Counted from the stretch's first letter, positions 25,967 to 35,023 are shown. The stretch is DNA of 57,036 bases from Peptococcaceae bacterium (GCA_030524315.1 JAUNGU010000003.1:1-57036); one strand, 5' to 3'. Notes: generated from the sequence alone by a model not told the origin. Numbers and translations: made by a program.

Positions 25967-26058
25967 GCGTGTGGCGGAAAAATCATTGTCAGGTGGCGCA
26001 TTTTTCGCGGAAAAATGTTGCCATCACAACAATTTGCTATCGATAAAAAGTTCGGGTG

Positions 26059-26067
26059 TGCTATAAT
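26059..26067 (+). promoter_or_regulatory. Extended -10 promoter of the MoxR-VWA operon
   Basis: TGCTATAAT: a perfect -10 with the TG extension. No good -35 hexamer is present at 17 bp. It lies 50 bp before the ATPase gene. Confidence 0.6.
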
Positions 26068-26117
26068 GAACAAAACGTACATGCTCATTGCAATCGAATG
26101 GATAGGAGGAGAGACGG

Positions 26118-27035
26118 ATGATGACGATTGAAGAGATTCGCGAGGGGCTCTGGGTGGCGGATTATATTGCGAGCACCGAAATTTGCTACGTTGTTTTTGA
26201 GGCGCTGGTGTTGAACAAGCCGATTCTCATTGAGGGCGATCCAGGCGTGGGTAAGACGTCGCTGGCCAAGGCGGTGGCGCGGATGCTGGAGCTGCCTTTT
26301 TTGCGGCTGCAAATGTATGATGGCCTCACCAAGGAGGATATTTTGTACGACTATGATTACCAGCGCCAGCTCCTGACGCTGGAAGCTGTCAAGCCGAAAA
26401 TCACAGAGAAGATCCAGGATCTTGATGTGAATGCAGCGATTCGTGCCGTGGCCTCGGATGTGGATTTTTACGGGCGGGAATTTTTGATTCCGCGGCCGAT
26501 TTTGAAAACCATCGACGGCAGCGGCCGCAAGCTCTTGCTCATTGACGAAATCGACAAGGCGTCCGAAGAAATTGAGTACATGCTCTACGAATACCTGGAG
26601 AATTATCAGATCAATATTCCTCAGTATGGCGCGATCCAGTGCCCCGAGGACCAGAAGCCGCTGGTGTTTCTGACCTCTAACGGCTACCGCGAGCTCTCCG
26701 GCGCCATGAAGCGCCGCTGTGGCTACCTCTACATCAAGAAAAAGACGCGCCAGGAGATTGTCGAGATTCTCAAGCGTCAGTGTCTTGCCAGCGACCAGGT
26801 GGCAGAAGGGGTCGCGGCCTGTGTGGTAGCCCTTCAGGAGAAGGATCTCAAGCATCCCGTGTCTGTGGCCGAGGCCATTGATTGGACGCATTTTCTCAGA
26901 GACCACGCCACCCAGGACATGGTGGCGCAGTCCATTGGCCTTTTGGCCAAGGATCGGCGGGATATGGAGACGATCCGCACAGTGGTAGAGGCGCATGTGG
27001 CAGAATTGGCAGGCGAACACGCAGAAGAGACATGA
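26118..27035 (+). CDS. MoxR-family AAA+ ATPase
   Basis: A 305-residue AAA+ protein. Walker A GDPGVGKTS (40-48), Walker B LLLIDEIDKA (D143, E144), sensor 1 FLTSNG (N188) and the arginine region MKRRCGYLYI identify the MoxR branch. MoxR ATPases act as chaperones that remodel or activate a partner, very often together with a VWA-domain protein encoded next door, as is the case here. AGGAGGAG precedes the ATG. The next gene begins 13 bp downstream. Confidence 0.92.
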   Translation: MMTIEEIREGLWVADYIASTEICYVVFEALVLNKPILIEGDPGVGKTSLAKAVARMLELPFLRLQMYDGLTKEDILYDYDYQRQLLTLEAVKPKITEKIQDLDVNAAIRAVASDVDFYGREFLIPRPILKTIDGSGRKLLLIDEIDKASEEIEYMLYEYLENYQINIPQYGAIQCPEDQKPLVFLTSNGYRELSGAMKRRCGYLYIKKKTRQEIVEILKRQCLASDQVAEGVAACVVALQEKDLKHPVSVAEAIDWTHFLRDHATQDMVAQSIGLLAKDRRDMETIRTVVEAHVAELAGEHAEET

Positions 27036-27048
27036 TAGGGAGGCGGCC

Positions 27049-28584
27049 ATGGCTGAGAAACCGTTGCTCGAAGCAGAATCGTCCTATCTCTATGAATTTA
27101 TTTTTGAAATCTGTGGTTACTTTTCAAGCTGTGGCTTTATTGCCTGTGATCCGGCAGAGGTGTTTGTGGTGGCGCGGGCCTTAGTGGCGGCTCAGGGGCA
27201 GGTGAATGTGCGGGCCTTGTTGATGAATCTGTTGGTGCATGATGAGGCGGAACGGGCGGCCGCCGGCAAAATTTTTCGCGAGTTTACCCAGCTTTACTAC
27301 CATAAGGAACATTTGCGACAGGCCTATGCAGACAAGCAGCAACGCATGAACGGCCGCCTTGAGCGCTTATTGGCGCAGCACGCCGCCCTTGAGGCGGAGG
27401 GCTTTGCGGCTGTTTGCCGCGGGCGGCTTGAGCAGGCGCGCGCCCTTGAGGCGGCACAACAGGACGTGGCCCATCTCGCAGATTGCTTGGCGGGATTGGT
27501 GTATTTGCTAAGCTTTGTGGTTTACGTGCAAAGGGGTGAACCGGTCTCCCACGAGCGCTTGACCCAAGAGGTTAAGATCAGCGGGGCGCGGGCCATGGCC
27601 TTCGACAATTACCAGGCGCTTTTGGAAAGCATCAAGGCGCGCAGCAGGATGTTGCAAGCCTTGGAAGGGGACGGCGGCTCTCTTGAAGCGAAACAGGCGC
27701 GCATCGCGCGGGAAATTGAGCGGCAGAGGGGGCGCATCAAGGCTGCCGAGGATGCCTTTGGCCAGACCATCGAAAAGCACGCCAGCGTCATTCATCGCGA
27801 TTTCTTTGATCCGGAGACGGCAAAAAATGCTGTCCACAGCCTCTATGCAGGTGAGCCGATTCTGCAGACGCGGTTTGACAAGCTTTCGACGAAGGATAAG
27901 GCAAAGATTTACGAATACATTCGCGACAATGCCCGAAAATTTCGCACGCGTTTGGCACGTCGGCTGCGTGGCAATCAGCGCAAGCGTCTGGATCTGCCAA
28001 ACACCATCAAGCAGAGCTGCCAAACAGGCGGCGTCCCGCTGCGACTCGTTTACGAAAAGCCTGCACGCAACAAAACCAACCTGGTGCTCATCCTGGACAT
28101 GTCGGGCTCCTGTAGCGCGGCGTCAGAATTGATGTTGGTTTTTATGCATGCGATGAAGAGCGCCTTTCCTGGTGGCTGTCAAACCTTTGCCTTTACCAAC
28201 AGGCTCTTTGATTTGGCGCCGTTTTTTGAGGAAACGGATGCGTCGCAGGTGGTGCAAGCGGTGCTGGCGCACATTCCTAGGGCAGGGGCGTATTCCAATT
28301 ATTACATTCCTTTTAGAACGTTATATGAGTCGCATTTCGGCGTCATCAACAGGGATTCCATCGTGTATTTTATTGGCGATGCACGCAACAACAAGCATCC
28401 TACCGGGGAAGATTACGTGAAGGCCATCGCCAGAAAAGCCAAGCGCGCCTATTGGATGAACACCGAGCCGATGCAAAAATGGAACAAGGGGGATTCGATC
28501 ATGGCCGTCTATGCGCGGTATATGGACCGTGTTGGCAAGGTCGAGACCCCGGCAGAGCTCCTGGCCTTTTTGGAGGAGGGGTGA
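27049..28584 (+). CDS. CoxE-like VWA-domain protein, MoxR partner
   Basis: A 511-residue protein. The N-terminal 330 residues are helical, with a charged, probably coiled-coil stretch at about 95-260. The C-terminal part is a von Willebrand A domain with a complete MIDAS start: LVLILDMSGSC (D350, S352, S354), then FAFTNRLFDL and DSIVYFIGDARNN. It resembles the CoxE-like group that pairs with MoxR ATPases. The ORF is open upstream, but ATG 27049 follows GGGAGGCGG, which fixes the start. It ends two bases before the third gene. The pair should bind metal and a client protein; the client is not known. Confidence 0.85.
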   Translation: MAEKPLLEAESSYLYEFIFEICGYFSSCGFIACDPAEVFVVARALVAAQGQVNVRALLMNLLVHDEAERAAAGKIFREFTQLYYHKEHLRQAYADKQQRMNGRLERLLAQHAALEAEGFAAVCRGRLEQARALEAAQQDVAHLADCLAGLVYLLSFVVYVQRGEPVSHERLTQEVKISGARAMAFDNYQALLESIKARSRMLQALEGDGGSLEAKQARIAREIERQRGRIKAAEDAFGQTIEKHASVIHRDFFDPETAKNAVHSLYAGEPILQTRFDKLSTKDKAKIYEYIRDNARKFRTRLARRLRGNQRKRLDLPNTIKQSCQTGGVPLRLVYEKPARNKTNLVLILDMSGSCSAASELMLVFMHAMKSAFPGGCQTFAFTNRLFDLAPFFEETDASQVVQAVLAHIPRAGAYSNYYIPFRTLYESHFGVINRDSIVYFIGDARNNKHPTGEDYVKAIARKAKRAYWMNTEPMQKWNKGDSIMAVYARYMDRVGKVETPAELLAFLEEG

Positions 28585-28586
28585 GG

Positions 28587-30188
28587 ATGGCAAAAAAGAA
28601 AAACAAACGGCGAGAGGCGACGCCCAAGGAGATCCAACGGGCGCAAAAAATTGCTGCTGCCAATGGCTATGACTTCTTGAACCATTTGCCGAAAGGCAGG
28701 TATTTGGTGGATGTCGGCGGCACGCTCTCTTTTTATGCCGACGGCCATGAAACCTATCAGCTGAGTGCGGGTGGTGCATTCAAACCGACGGCCCATTTGC
28801 ATAAAATCATCATGCCCCAGCAGCTGCGATTGAATGACAGCTTCCAGGATTTTTTGGACGGGCTACCCCCGGGCGCTGGGCCGCTTGTAGATGCGGATCT
28901 TGTCATCAAGGGCCTTGGCACAGAAGCGGTGGCTGTGGAATTTGTGCCAAGGCTGGCGCCCCTTTCGGGCATCACTGCGAGGCAGGTGGCGCTTTCCTTT
29001 GATAAGGTGTTCAGCCTGGCAGAGCTGTGTGAGACCATCCAAGCTGCTATGGATGCGCCGCGCATCCCTGTGGACGTGCAGCCATTGACCATTGTCCGAA
29101 TACAGGCGGCGCTCAAGGCGTATTTGTGTCGTGCCAAGGCGCTGATCGTGGATGAAGAGCTGTTGGCGTGCATCAGCGACAAGGCGCTGTTTGAGCTGGC
29201 GTGGCTATATCGCAACAATGACAAGCTGGCAGAAGTCCTGTATCCGCCGGGGGATTTCCAGCTGCAGCGAGACGTCGATCGGCTGCGTTTTAGATGTCAC
29301 AAGACGGTTTTCTATTGCAATCCCGATGGCACCAGGGTGCATTGCACAGTGCTCGCAGAGGAGTGTATTCGCGCCCGTTTTCTGCAAGAGCACCGCGATG
29401 AGCTCAAGGCGCTGGTTGCTCAGGCTCGGGCCATGAAGGTCAGGGTGGGCTTCCATCATCGCCATCTCAGGCTCAAAGGCTTGACGCCCCTTGATGCACC
29501 GCAAAATCAGAAATTCTATTACGAAGATTTTTCGCTGGAGGCTGTCAAAACCTGGCTCATTGCGCTGATGCAGGCGCGCGAGAAAAAGGCGGCGCATCTG
29601 GCGCTGGTGGAGGCCCAGTATCAGAGCCCCCATTATGGGCAGCTTCTGCCCCTGGCGATTTTGAAGCTCATCGGTGCCAACAGACCATTGACGGCCAATA
29701 CGATCATCAACCATTTGCGAGGGATTTCTCGCAAGCAGGCGAAACACCTTCAACCAGTGGCAGAAAGTGGCAAGCTCCATTTGCTGACGCCACAGGAAAT
29801 AGCGAGAGAGATTGAGGCGCTGCGCGCAGCTGGCTTGCTTGCACAAACGCTTGCGCCTCAGGGCTATCATTATCTGTCGCTCACAGAAAAAGGCCAGTGT
29901 CTTTTGGAATGCAAATATCGCGGACTGTTAGAACGCAGCAGCCAGGCGCTGACAGATTGGGATTGGCGGCATGGCTTAAGTGAAGGGCGCGTGCCGATAG
30001 AATCGCCAGCAGATTTTTTGGAACGCAAGTCCTTTGTGGTGCTGCATCCATCGCAGGTACAGCAGATGGCCAAGCGCTTTGCGACCAGGTGGCAGGATTA
30101 TCTCGCCTTGCGCCATGCTGTGGCAGCACCTGGCACAGAAAAAGCCTACTGGCGCTACGTGCAGCAGCTGTTTGCGTCGGCGCGATGA
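28587..30188 (+). CDS. Unrecognised 533-residue protein in the MoxR-VWA operon
   Basis: I do not recognise this protein. It begins with a lysine/arginine-rich tail (MAKKKNKRRE), followed by a mixed region without clear catalytic motifs; a cysteine/histidine pattern suggesting metal is not evident. At about 400-475 the sequence reads like a winged helix (TANTIINHLRG...EIEALRAAGLLAQTL...YHYLSLTEKGQCLLE), somewhat reminiscent of the RQC domain of RecQ helicases; that resemblance is weak and by eye only. No signal peptide or membrane segment. GAGGGGTGAGG before the ATG and only two bases after the VWA gene mean strict cotranscription, so it is probably the client or effector of the MoxR-VWA pair. 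Confidence 0.7.
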   Translation: MAKKKNKRREATPKEIQRAQKIAAANGYDFLNHLPKGRYLVDVGGTLSFYADGHETYQLSAGGAFKPTAHLHKIIMPQQLRLNDSFQDFLDGLPPGAGPLVDADLVIKGLGTEAVAVEFVPRLAPLSGITARQVALSFDKVFSLAELCETIQAAMDAPRIPVDVQPLTIVRIQAALKAYLCRAKALIVDEELLACISDKALFELAWLYRNNDKLAEVLYPPGDFQLQRDVDRLRFRCHKTVFYCNPDGTRVHCTVLAEECIRARFLQEHRDELKALVAQARAMKVRVGFHHRHLRLKGLTPLDAPQNQKFYYEDFSLEAVKTWLIALMQAREKKAAHLALVEAQYQSPHYGQLLPLAILKLIGANRPLTANTIINHLRGISRKQAKHLQPVAESGKLHLLTPQEIAREIEALRAAGLLAQTLAPQGYHYLSLTEKGQCLLECKYRGLLERSSQALTDWDWRHGLSEGRVPIESPADFLERKSFVVLHPSQVQQMAKRFATRWQDYLALRHAVAAPGTEKAYWRYVQQLFASAR

Positions 30189-30253
30189 TTGTAATAGGGG
30201 TGGGCGTTATGGAATCAATAATTATATTTTGACAATTCTCAAATATTATTAAA

Positions 30254-30282
30254 TTTACTTCAAAGGTTCTTGGTGTTACAAT
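30254..30282 (+). promoter_or_regulatory. Promoter of the hydrogenase maturation operon
   Basis: TTTACT (30254-30259), 17-bp spacer, TACAAT (30277-30282) with an extended TG at 30274-30275. A further TTGACA at 30229-30234 lacks a good partner. Confidence 0.55.
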
Positions 30283-30289
30283 TAAATTG

Positions 30290-30304
30290 TTAAAAAGTTT
30301 TTAA
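30290..30304 (+). promoter_or_regulatory. AT-rich palindrome at the predicted transcription start
   Basis: TTAAAAA (30290-30296), G, TTTTTAA (30298-30304): a perfect 7-bp inverted repeat eight bases after the -10. The left side reads TTGTTAA, like half of a Rex operator, but the right half does not match Rex. Candidate operator for a redox or hydrogenase regulator. Confidence 0.4.
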
Positions 30305-30346
30305 TATTATACGTTGTTATGCAATTTGAAGGGAGGCTATCATCGG

Positions 30347-30592
30347 ATGGAAACGAGAGTGGCAACACTGGGGATTATTGTGGATGAAAACGCAGACACA
30401 GAAATGCTGAATGCGATCCTCCACGATTTTCGCGCATATATTGTCGGGCGTATGGGGATTCCTTATCGCCAGAAGCACATGAATGTCATTTGCTTGGTGG
30501 TCGATGCGCCACAGGATGAGATCAATAGCTTGACAGGGAAAATCGGCAGCCTTGACGGTGTCAACGCGAAGGCTTGCTATTCCCAGGTGTAA
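30347..30592 (+). CDS. Putative iron-only hydrogenase system regulator (TM1266 family)
   Basis: An 81-residue ACT/NikR-C-like protein: RVATLGIIVDENAD at the start, GRMGIPYRQKHMNVICLVVDAP in the middle and IGSLDGVNAKACYS at the end. Members of this small family sit next to hyd maturation genes in many anaerobes and are annotated as regulators; DNA binding has not been seen in the sequence, as there is no HTH. ATG 30347 follows GGGAGG. Three bases separate it from hydE, so it is first in the maturation operon. Confidence 0.85.
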   Translation: METRVATLGIIVDENADTEMLNAILHDFRAYIVGRMGIPYRQKHMNVICLVVDAPQDEINSLTGKIGSLDGVNAKACYSQV

Positions 30593-30595
30593 GCG

Positions 30596-31645
30596 ATGGC
30601 TGCGGAACTTTTTTCGCTGATTGATCATTTGCGGGCAGAAAAAAATCTCACAGACGATGCGCTAACGATGCTCTATGAAAATCGCACGCCAGAAACCGAC
30701 GCCTATCTTTACGCCGCTGCGGATGCGGTGCGCCGTGAAAGCTATGGTAACAAGGTGTTCTTGCGTGGGCTCATTGAGATTTCCAATATTTGCAAGAACG
30801 ACTGCTATTATTGTGGCATTCGCCGCAGCAACAGGCAGGTGGCGCGCTACCGTTTGACGCTGGAGGATCTCATGGCTTGTGCCGCCCACGGCTATGAGCT
30901 GGGCTTTCGCACCTTCGTTTTGCAAGGTGGGGAGGACGCCTATTTCATTGACGAGGTGGTGGTGCATTGGGTACGTGCGCTCAAATGCGCCTTTCCCGAT
31001 TGCGCGGTGACCTTGTCCTTGGGCGAGCGCTCGCGCCAAAGCTACGAGGCGCTGTTTGCGGCCGGAGCGGATCGCTATCTGTTGCGACACGAGACGGCCA
31101 CAGAGGCCCATTATCGCAGACTGCATCCTGCGGCGATGCGCCTGTCGCATCGGCTGGATTGTCTGGCGGCCCTCAAGGACATTGGCTACCAGACGGGCTG
31201 CGGCATCATGGTCGGCTCACCTGGCCAGACCTGGCCCAATCTCTTGGCGGATCTGCGCTATATGCAAGGTCTGAATCCGCAGATGGTGGGGCTGGGGCCA
31301 TTTTTACCGGCCCAGCACACGCCCTTTGCCCACCAAAAGGCCGGCACCCTGGCCGACACCCTCTGGATGCTCGCGGTGGTGCGCCTGATGTTGCCACAGG
31401 TGCTCTTGCCTGCGACAACGGCGCTGGCGACGCTGAGCCCCGAGGGGCGTGAGGCGGGCTTGCGCGCCGGGGCCAATGTGCTCATGCCGAATCTGTCGCC
31501 CCTGTCTGTGAGAAAAAAATATGCCCTGTATGATAACAAAGCGACCCTGGATGGAGAAGCTGCAGAAAATGTCGCCTCGCTTTTTGATTGGCTGAAAACC
31601 CTTGGCTATGAAGCGGTGGTCGACAGAGGAGATTATAGGATCTAA
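30596..31645 (+). CDS. hydE: [FeFe]-hydrogenase maturase HydE (radical SAM)
   Basis: A radical SAM enzyme that helps to build the dithiomethylamine-bridged di-iron precursor of the H-cluster. C66-x3-C70-x2-C73 in ICKNDCYYCGIRR binds the SAM cluster. The HydE-specific VLQGGEDAYF and GIMVGSPGQT motifs follow, and the C-terminal LMPNLSP is typical. AGGTG precedes the ATG. Together with hydG and hydF just downstream it forms a complete maturation set in the order E-G-F. Confidence 0.93.
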   Translation: MAAELFSLIDHLRAEKNLTDDALTMLYENRTPETDAYLYAAADAVRRESYGNKVFLRGLIEISNICKNDCYYCGIRRSNRQVARYRLTLEDLMACAAHGYELGFRTFVLQGGEDAYFIDEVVVHWVRALKCAFPDCAVTLSLGERSRQSYEALFAAGADRYLLRHETATEAHYRRLHPAAMRLSHRLDCLAALKDIGYQTGCGIMVGSPGQTWPNLLADLRYMQGLNPQMVGLGPFLPAQHTPFAHQKAGTLADTLWMLAVVRLMLPQVLLPATTALATLSPEGREAGLRAGANVLMPNLSPLSVRKKYALYDNKATLDGEAAENVASLFDWLKTLGYEAVVDRGDYRI

Positions 31646-31688
31646 TGGGTAAGCCGCAAGGCTGACTCAGAAGAGAGGAGTAGTAAAA

Positions 31689-33107
31689 ATGTATAACCCA
31701 AAATCACTCAAGGCCGAAGAATTTATCAACCATGACGAAATTATGTCCACGCTGGCCTACGCGGACGCCCACAAAAACGACACTGCCTTAATCGACCAAA
31801 TTCTGGAAAAGGCCAAGCTGCGCAAAGGCCTGAGCTACCAGGAAGCGTCGGTGCTTCTGGCTTGCGATGATCCAGAAAAAAACAAGGAAATCTTTGCCCT
31901 CGCTGAGCAAATCAAAAAAGATTTTTACGGCGATCGCATCGTCATGTTTGCGCCATTATATCTATCTAACTACTGTGTCAATGGCTGTGTGTATTGCCCA
32001 TACCACGCCAAGAACAAGCACATCGCCCGTAAGAAGCTGACCCAGGAAGAGGTCGCCGAGGAAGTCCGCGCCCTGCAGGATATGGGCCACAAGCGTCTGG
32101 CCATTGAGGCAGGCGAGGACCCGGTCAACAATCCGATCGAATACATCCTGGAATGCATCAAGACCATCTACGATACCACCCACGACAACGGTGTCATCCG
32201 TCGCGTCAATGTCAACATTGCCGCAACCACCGTCGATGAATACCGCATGCTCAAGGAAGCGGGCATCGGCACCTACATTCTCTTCCAGGAAACCTACCAC
32301 AAGGAAAGCTACGAAGAGCTGCATCCAACCGGGCCAAAGCACAACTACGCTTGGCACACGGAAGCCATGGACCGCGCCATGGAAGGCGGCATCGATGACG
32401 TCGGCATCGGCGTGCTCTTTGGGCTGGAACGCTATCGCTACGAATTTGCCGGGCTGCTCATGCATGCCGAACACTTGGAAGCGGTGCATGGCGTTGGGCC
32501 ACACACCATCAGTGTGCCACGCATCAAGCGTGCCGACGACGTCAATCCAGACGATTTTGACAACGGCATCGATGATGACACCTTCATTAAGATCATTGCC
32601 TGCATCCGTATCGCGGTGCCATACACGGGCATGATCATCAGCACCCGCGAAACCCAGAAGGTCCGCGAACGCGCCCTGCACGTCGGCATCAGCCAGATCA
32701 GCGGCGGCTCTCGCACGAGCGTCGGCGGCTATGCAGAGCCAGAGGACGAGGAAGAAAATTCCGCACAGTTTGACGTCAGCGACACCCGCTCCCTCGATGA
32801 GGTTGTGGAATGGCTCATGGAGCTGGGCTACATTCCAAGCTTCTGCACCGCCTGCTACAGAGCGGGCCGCACCGGCGACCGCTTCATGAGCCTGTGCAAG
32901 AGCGGCGAAATCCAAAATTGCTGCCATCCAAACGCCCTCATGACCCTCAAGGAATACCTCCTCGATTACGCCTCGCCAAAATCTCGTGCCCTTGGTGAAA
33001 AGCTCATCCAGGATCAGCTCGTGAACATTCCGCGTGACAACGTCCGCCAGAAGGTCACCGAATACCTGGCGCAGATGGAACACGGCGAACGCGACTTCCG
33101 CTTCTAA
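31689..33107 (+). CDS. hydG: [FeFe]-hydrogenase maturase HydG (tyrosine lyase)
   Basis: Splits tyrosine to make the CO and cyanide ligands of the H-cluster as an Fe(CO)2CN synthon. The N-terminal SAM cluster motif C96-x3-C100-x2-C103 (YCVNGCVYCPYH) and the C-terminal auxiliary cluster motif CTACYRAGRTG followed by the distant cysteine in MSLCKSG are both intact, which separates HydG from ThiH. The 472-residue length is normal. AGAGGAG precedes the ATG. It lies between hydE and hydF in one transcript. Confidence 0.96.
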   Translation: MYNPKSLKAEEFINHDEIMSTLAYADAHKNDTALIDQILEKAKLRKGLSYQEASVLLACDDPEKNKEIFALAEQIKKDFYGDRIVMFAPLYLSNYCVNGCVYCPYHAKNKHIARKKLTQEEVAEEVRALQDMGHKRLAIEAGEDPVNNPIEYILECIKTIYDTTHDNGVIRRVNVNIAATTVDEYRMLKEAGIGTYILFQETYHKESYEELHPTGPKHNYAWHTEAMDRAMEGGIDDVGIGVLFGLERYRYEFAGLLMHAEHLEAVHGVGPHTISVPRIKRADDVNPDDFDNGIDDDTFIKIIACIRIAVPYTGMIISTRETQKVRERALHVGISQISGGSRTSVGGYAEPEDEEENSAQFDVSDTRSLDEVVEWLMELGYIPSFCTACYRAGRTGDRFMSLCKSGEIQNCCHPNALMTLKEYLLDYASPKSRALGEKLIQDQLVNIPRDNVRQKVTEYLAQMEHGERDFRF

Positions 33108-33119
33108 GGGGGCTTTGCT

Positions 33120-34310
33120 ATGAGCCTACAGGAAACGCCAACTGCCAATCGCTTGCACATCGGCTTTTTTGGCCGCTGCAACAGTGGCAAGTCGACCCTC
33201 ATCAATGCCTTCACCGCGCAGCAGGTGACAATCGTCTCGCCAGTGGCTGGGACGACCACCGACGTGGTGCAAAAAAACATTGAGCTCCACGGCCTCGGCC
33301 CCTGCACCCTTCTGGATACGGCGGGCTTTGACGATGCCTCGACAGACCTCGGCACCCTGCGCATGGAAAAAACCGCCCAGAGCGCCGAGCGCGTCGACAT
33401 TGCCGTGGTCGTTTTTGACAGCGAGGATTTGAGCGAGGAGCGGCAGTGGATCCAAAAATTCAAGGCGCGCCGTACGCCTGTCGTCGGCGTCGTCAGCAAA
33501 TGTGACCTGCGCACACCGGATGCGGCCTGGGTCGCCGAATGCGCGGCGTTGGTGGATGGCGACGTGCTCCTCGTGAACATCCAGGACAAATCGAGTCTCG
33601 ATGCCCTCTTGGCGCGGCTCGTCAGCGTCAATCCGCTGAAAAATGAGCCGGAAATCACCCATGGCCTTGTGGATGACGGCGATCTCGTGCTCCTGGTCAT
33701 GCCACAGGACATTCAGGCGCCAAAGGGTCGCTTGATTTTGCCTCAGGTGCAAACCCTGCGAGAGCTCTTGGACAAGCACTGCATGACCATTTCCGTCACG
33801 CCGGACAAGCTCGAAGCGGCCTTGGCGCTGCTCAAGGAGCCGCCAAAGCTCATCATCACCGACTCTCAGGTCTTCCCGATGGTGCATGATTTGACGCCGG
33901 CGGGGACGCTACTCACATCCTTTTCGGTGCTCATGGCCGGGCTCAAGGGCGATATTGCAAGCTATGTGGCTGGGGCCAAGGCGATTGAAAGCCTCCCGCC
34001 CGACGCCCGCATCCTCATTGCCGAGCTCTGTAGCCACGCGCCGCTCGAGGAAGATATAGGCCGCGTGAAAATCCCGCGCTTGCTCAAAAAACGCCTCGGC
34101 GATGGCATCAGCGTCGATGTGGTCAGTGGCCACGATTTTCCGGCGGACGTCTCCGGCTACGATCTGATCATCCAATGCGGGGCCTGCATGGTCAACCGCA
34201 AGCTCGTACAAAATCGCATCATTCAAGCGTCAGAACAGCATACGCCAATCAGCAATTACGGCATCGTCATCGCCTATTTGAACCGCATCCTCGACGATAT
34301 CGCTTACTGA
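33120..34310 (+). CDS. hydF: [FeFe]-hydrogenase maturase HydF (GTPase scaffold)
   Basis: The GTPase on which the di-iron subcluster is assembled and from which it is delivered to HydA. The G1 loop is GRCNSGKST (18-26), G3 is DTAGFDD, G4 SKCD. The C-terminal domain carries the iron-sulfur ligands: CSH in AELCSHAPLEED and the pair in IIQCGACM. Length 396 is usual. It starts 12 bp after hydG and closes the maturation operon with a terminator. Confidence 0.95.
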   Translation: MSLQETPTANRLHIGFFGRCNSGKSTLINAFTAQQVTIVSPVAGTTTDVVQKNIELHGLGPCTLLDTAGFDDASTDLGTLRMEKTAQSAERVDIAVVVFDSEDLSEERQWIQKFKARRTPVVGVVSKCDLRTPDAAWVAECAALVDGDVLLVNIQDKSSLDALLARLVSVNPLKNEPEITHGLVDDGDLVLLVMPQDIQAPKGRLILPQVQTLRELLDKHCMTISVTPDKLEAALALLKEPPKLIITDSQVFPMVHDLTPAGTLLTSFSVLMAGLKGDIASYVAGAKAIESLPPDARILIAELCSHAPLEEDIGRVKIPRLLKKRLGDGISVDVVSGHDFPADVSGYDLIIQCGACMVNRKLVQNRIIQASEQHTPISNYGIVIAYLNRILDDIAY

Positions 34311-34318
34311 ACATTACG

Positions 34319-34357
34319 CGCAGGCATTTTTATTTGATGCCTGCGTTATTTTTTTTG
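34319..34357 (+). terminator. Terminator of the hydEGF operon
   Basis: CGCAGGCAT (34319-34327) pairs with ATGCCTGCG (34337-34345), followed by a T-rich run. The maturation and structural operons are thus separate. Confidence 0.8.
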
Positions 34358-34387
34358 AAAACAATATTATATCGAAACAATAAAATG

Positions 34388-34443
34388 TCGCGAATAATTC
34401 GTGAAATAAAAATCTTTCGAAAATTCAAAAGTGGGAGTATAAT
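34388..34443 (+). promoter_or_regulatory. Promoter region of the hydrogenase structural operon, with dyad
   Basis: Perfect TATAAT at 34438-34443; the -35 position at 17 bp reads TTTCGA and is weak, which suggests an activator. Upstream, TCGCGAA (34388-34394), TAA, TTCGTGA form an imperfect dyad where an activator could bind. Confidence 0.45.
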
Positions 34444-34528
34444 ATAATTATGACGATGGTATTTATGATGATAATATTATCGACCCTCCAATAATTATTG
34501 TGTGATACAAAGAGTAAGGGGTGTAACA

Positions 34529-35023
34529 ATGAACTATGAAATGTTAGATCGGAGTAAATTAGATGAGCTGGATGCTTATATCAATTCCTTTGAAGACAAG
34601 CCAAGCCATTTGATTATGATCCTCCACCGTGCACAGGGCCTGTTCGGTTACTTGCCGAAGGAAGTGCAAATGTATGTCGCTGAAAAAACGGGCGTGTCTT
34701 CTGCGAAGGTGTACGGCGTCGTCACGTTTTATTCCTTCTTTACGATGAAGCCTAGAGGTCGCCACACGATTTCTGTTTGCATGGGGACGGCCTGCTTCGT
34801 CAAAGGCGGCGAACGTATTCTGGATGTTGTCAAGGAAGAGCTCGGGGTAGAAGTAGGGCAAATGACTGACGATGGCATGTTCACATTGGAGCATGTGCAT
34901 TGTCTGGGCGCGTGCAGCTTGGCGCCGGTCATCTCCATTGATGGTCAAATTTACGGTCATATGACGCGTGATAAGGTCAAAGAAGTCATTCGCAGCTACT
35001 ATGTGGAAGAGGAGGAAGCATAA
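34529..35023 (+). CDS. NADP-reducing / bifurcating hydrogenase subunit HndA (NuoE-like)
   Basis: A 164-residue NuoE-type subunit. The helical N-terminal half (HLIMILHRAQGLFGYLPKEV) is followed by a thioredoxin-like domain with C84-x4-C89 and C125-x3-C129 (VCMGTACF and CLGACSLAP), which bind one [2Fe-2S] cluster. It passes electrons between the flavin subunit and the hydrogenase. ATG 34529 is chosen because TAAGGGGTG stands before it; the frame is open further upstream without a ribosome site. First gene of a four-gene hnd-like operon. Confidence 0.9.
   Translation: MNYEMLDRSKLDELDAYINSFEDKPSHLIMILHRAQGLFGYLPKEVQMYVAEKTGVSSAKVYGVVTFYSFFTMKPRGRHTISVCMGTACFVKGGERILDVVKEELGVEVGQMTDDGMFTLEHVHCLGACSLAPVISIDGQIYGHMTRDKVKEVIRSYYVEEEEA

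Noticed and set aside
30290..30304. Full Rex operator at the hyd promoter
   Set aside because: Only one half resembles the Rex consensus, so I report a palindrome and not a Rex site.
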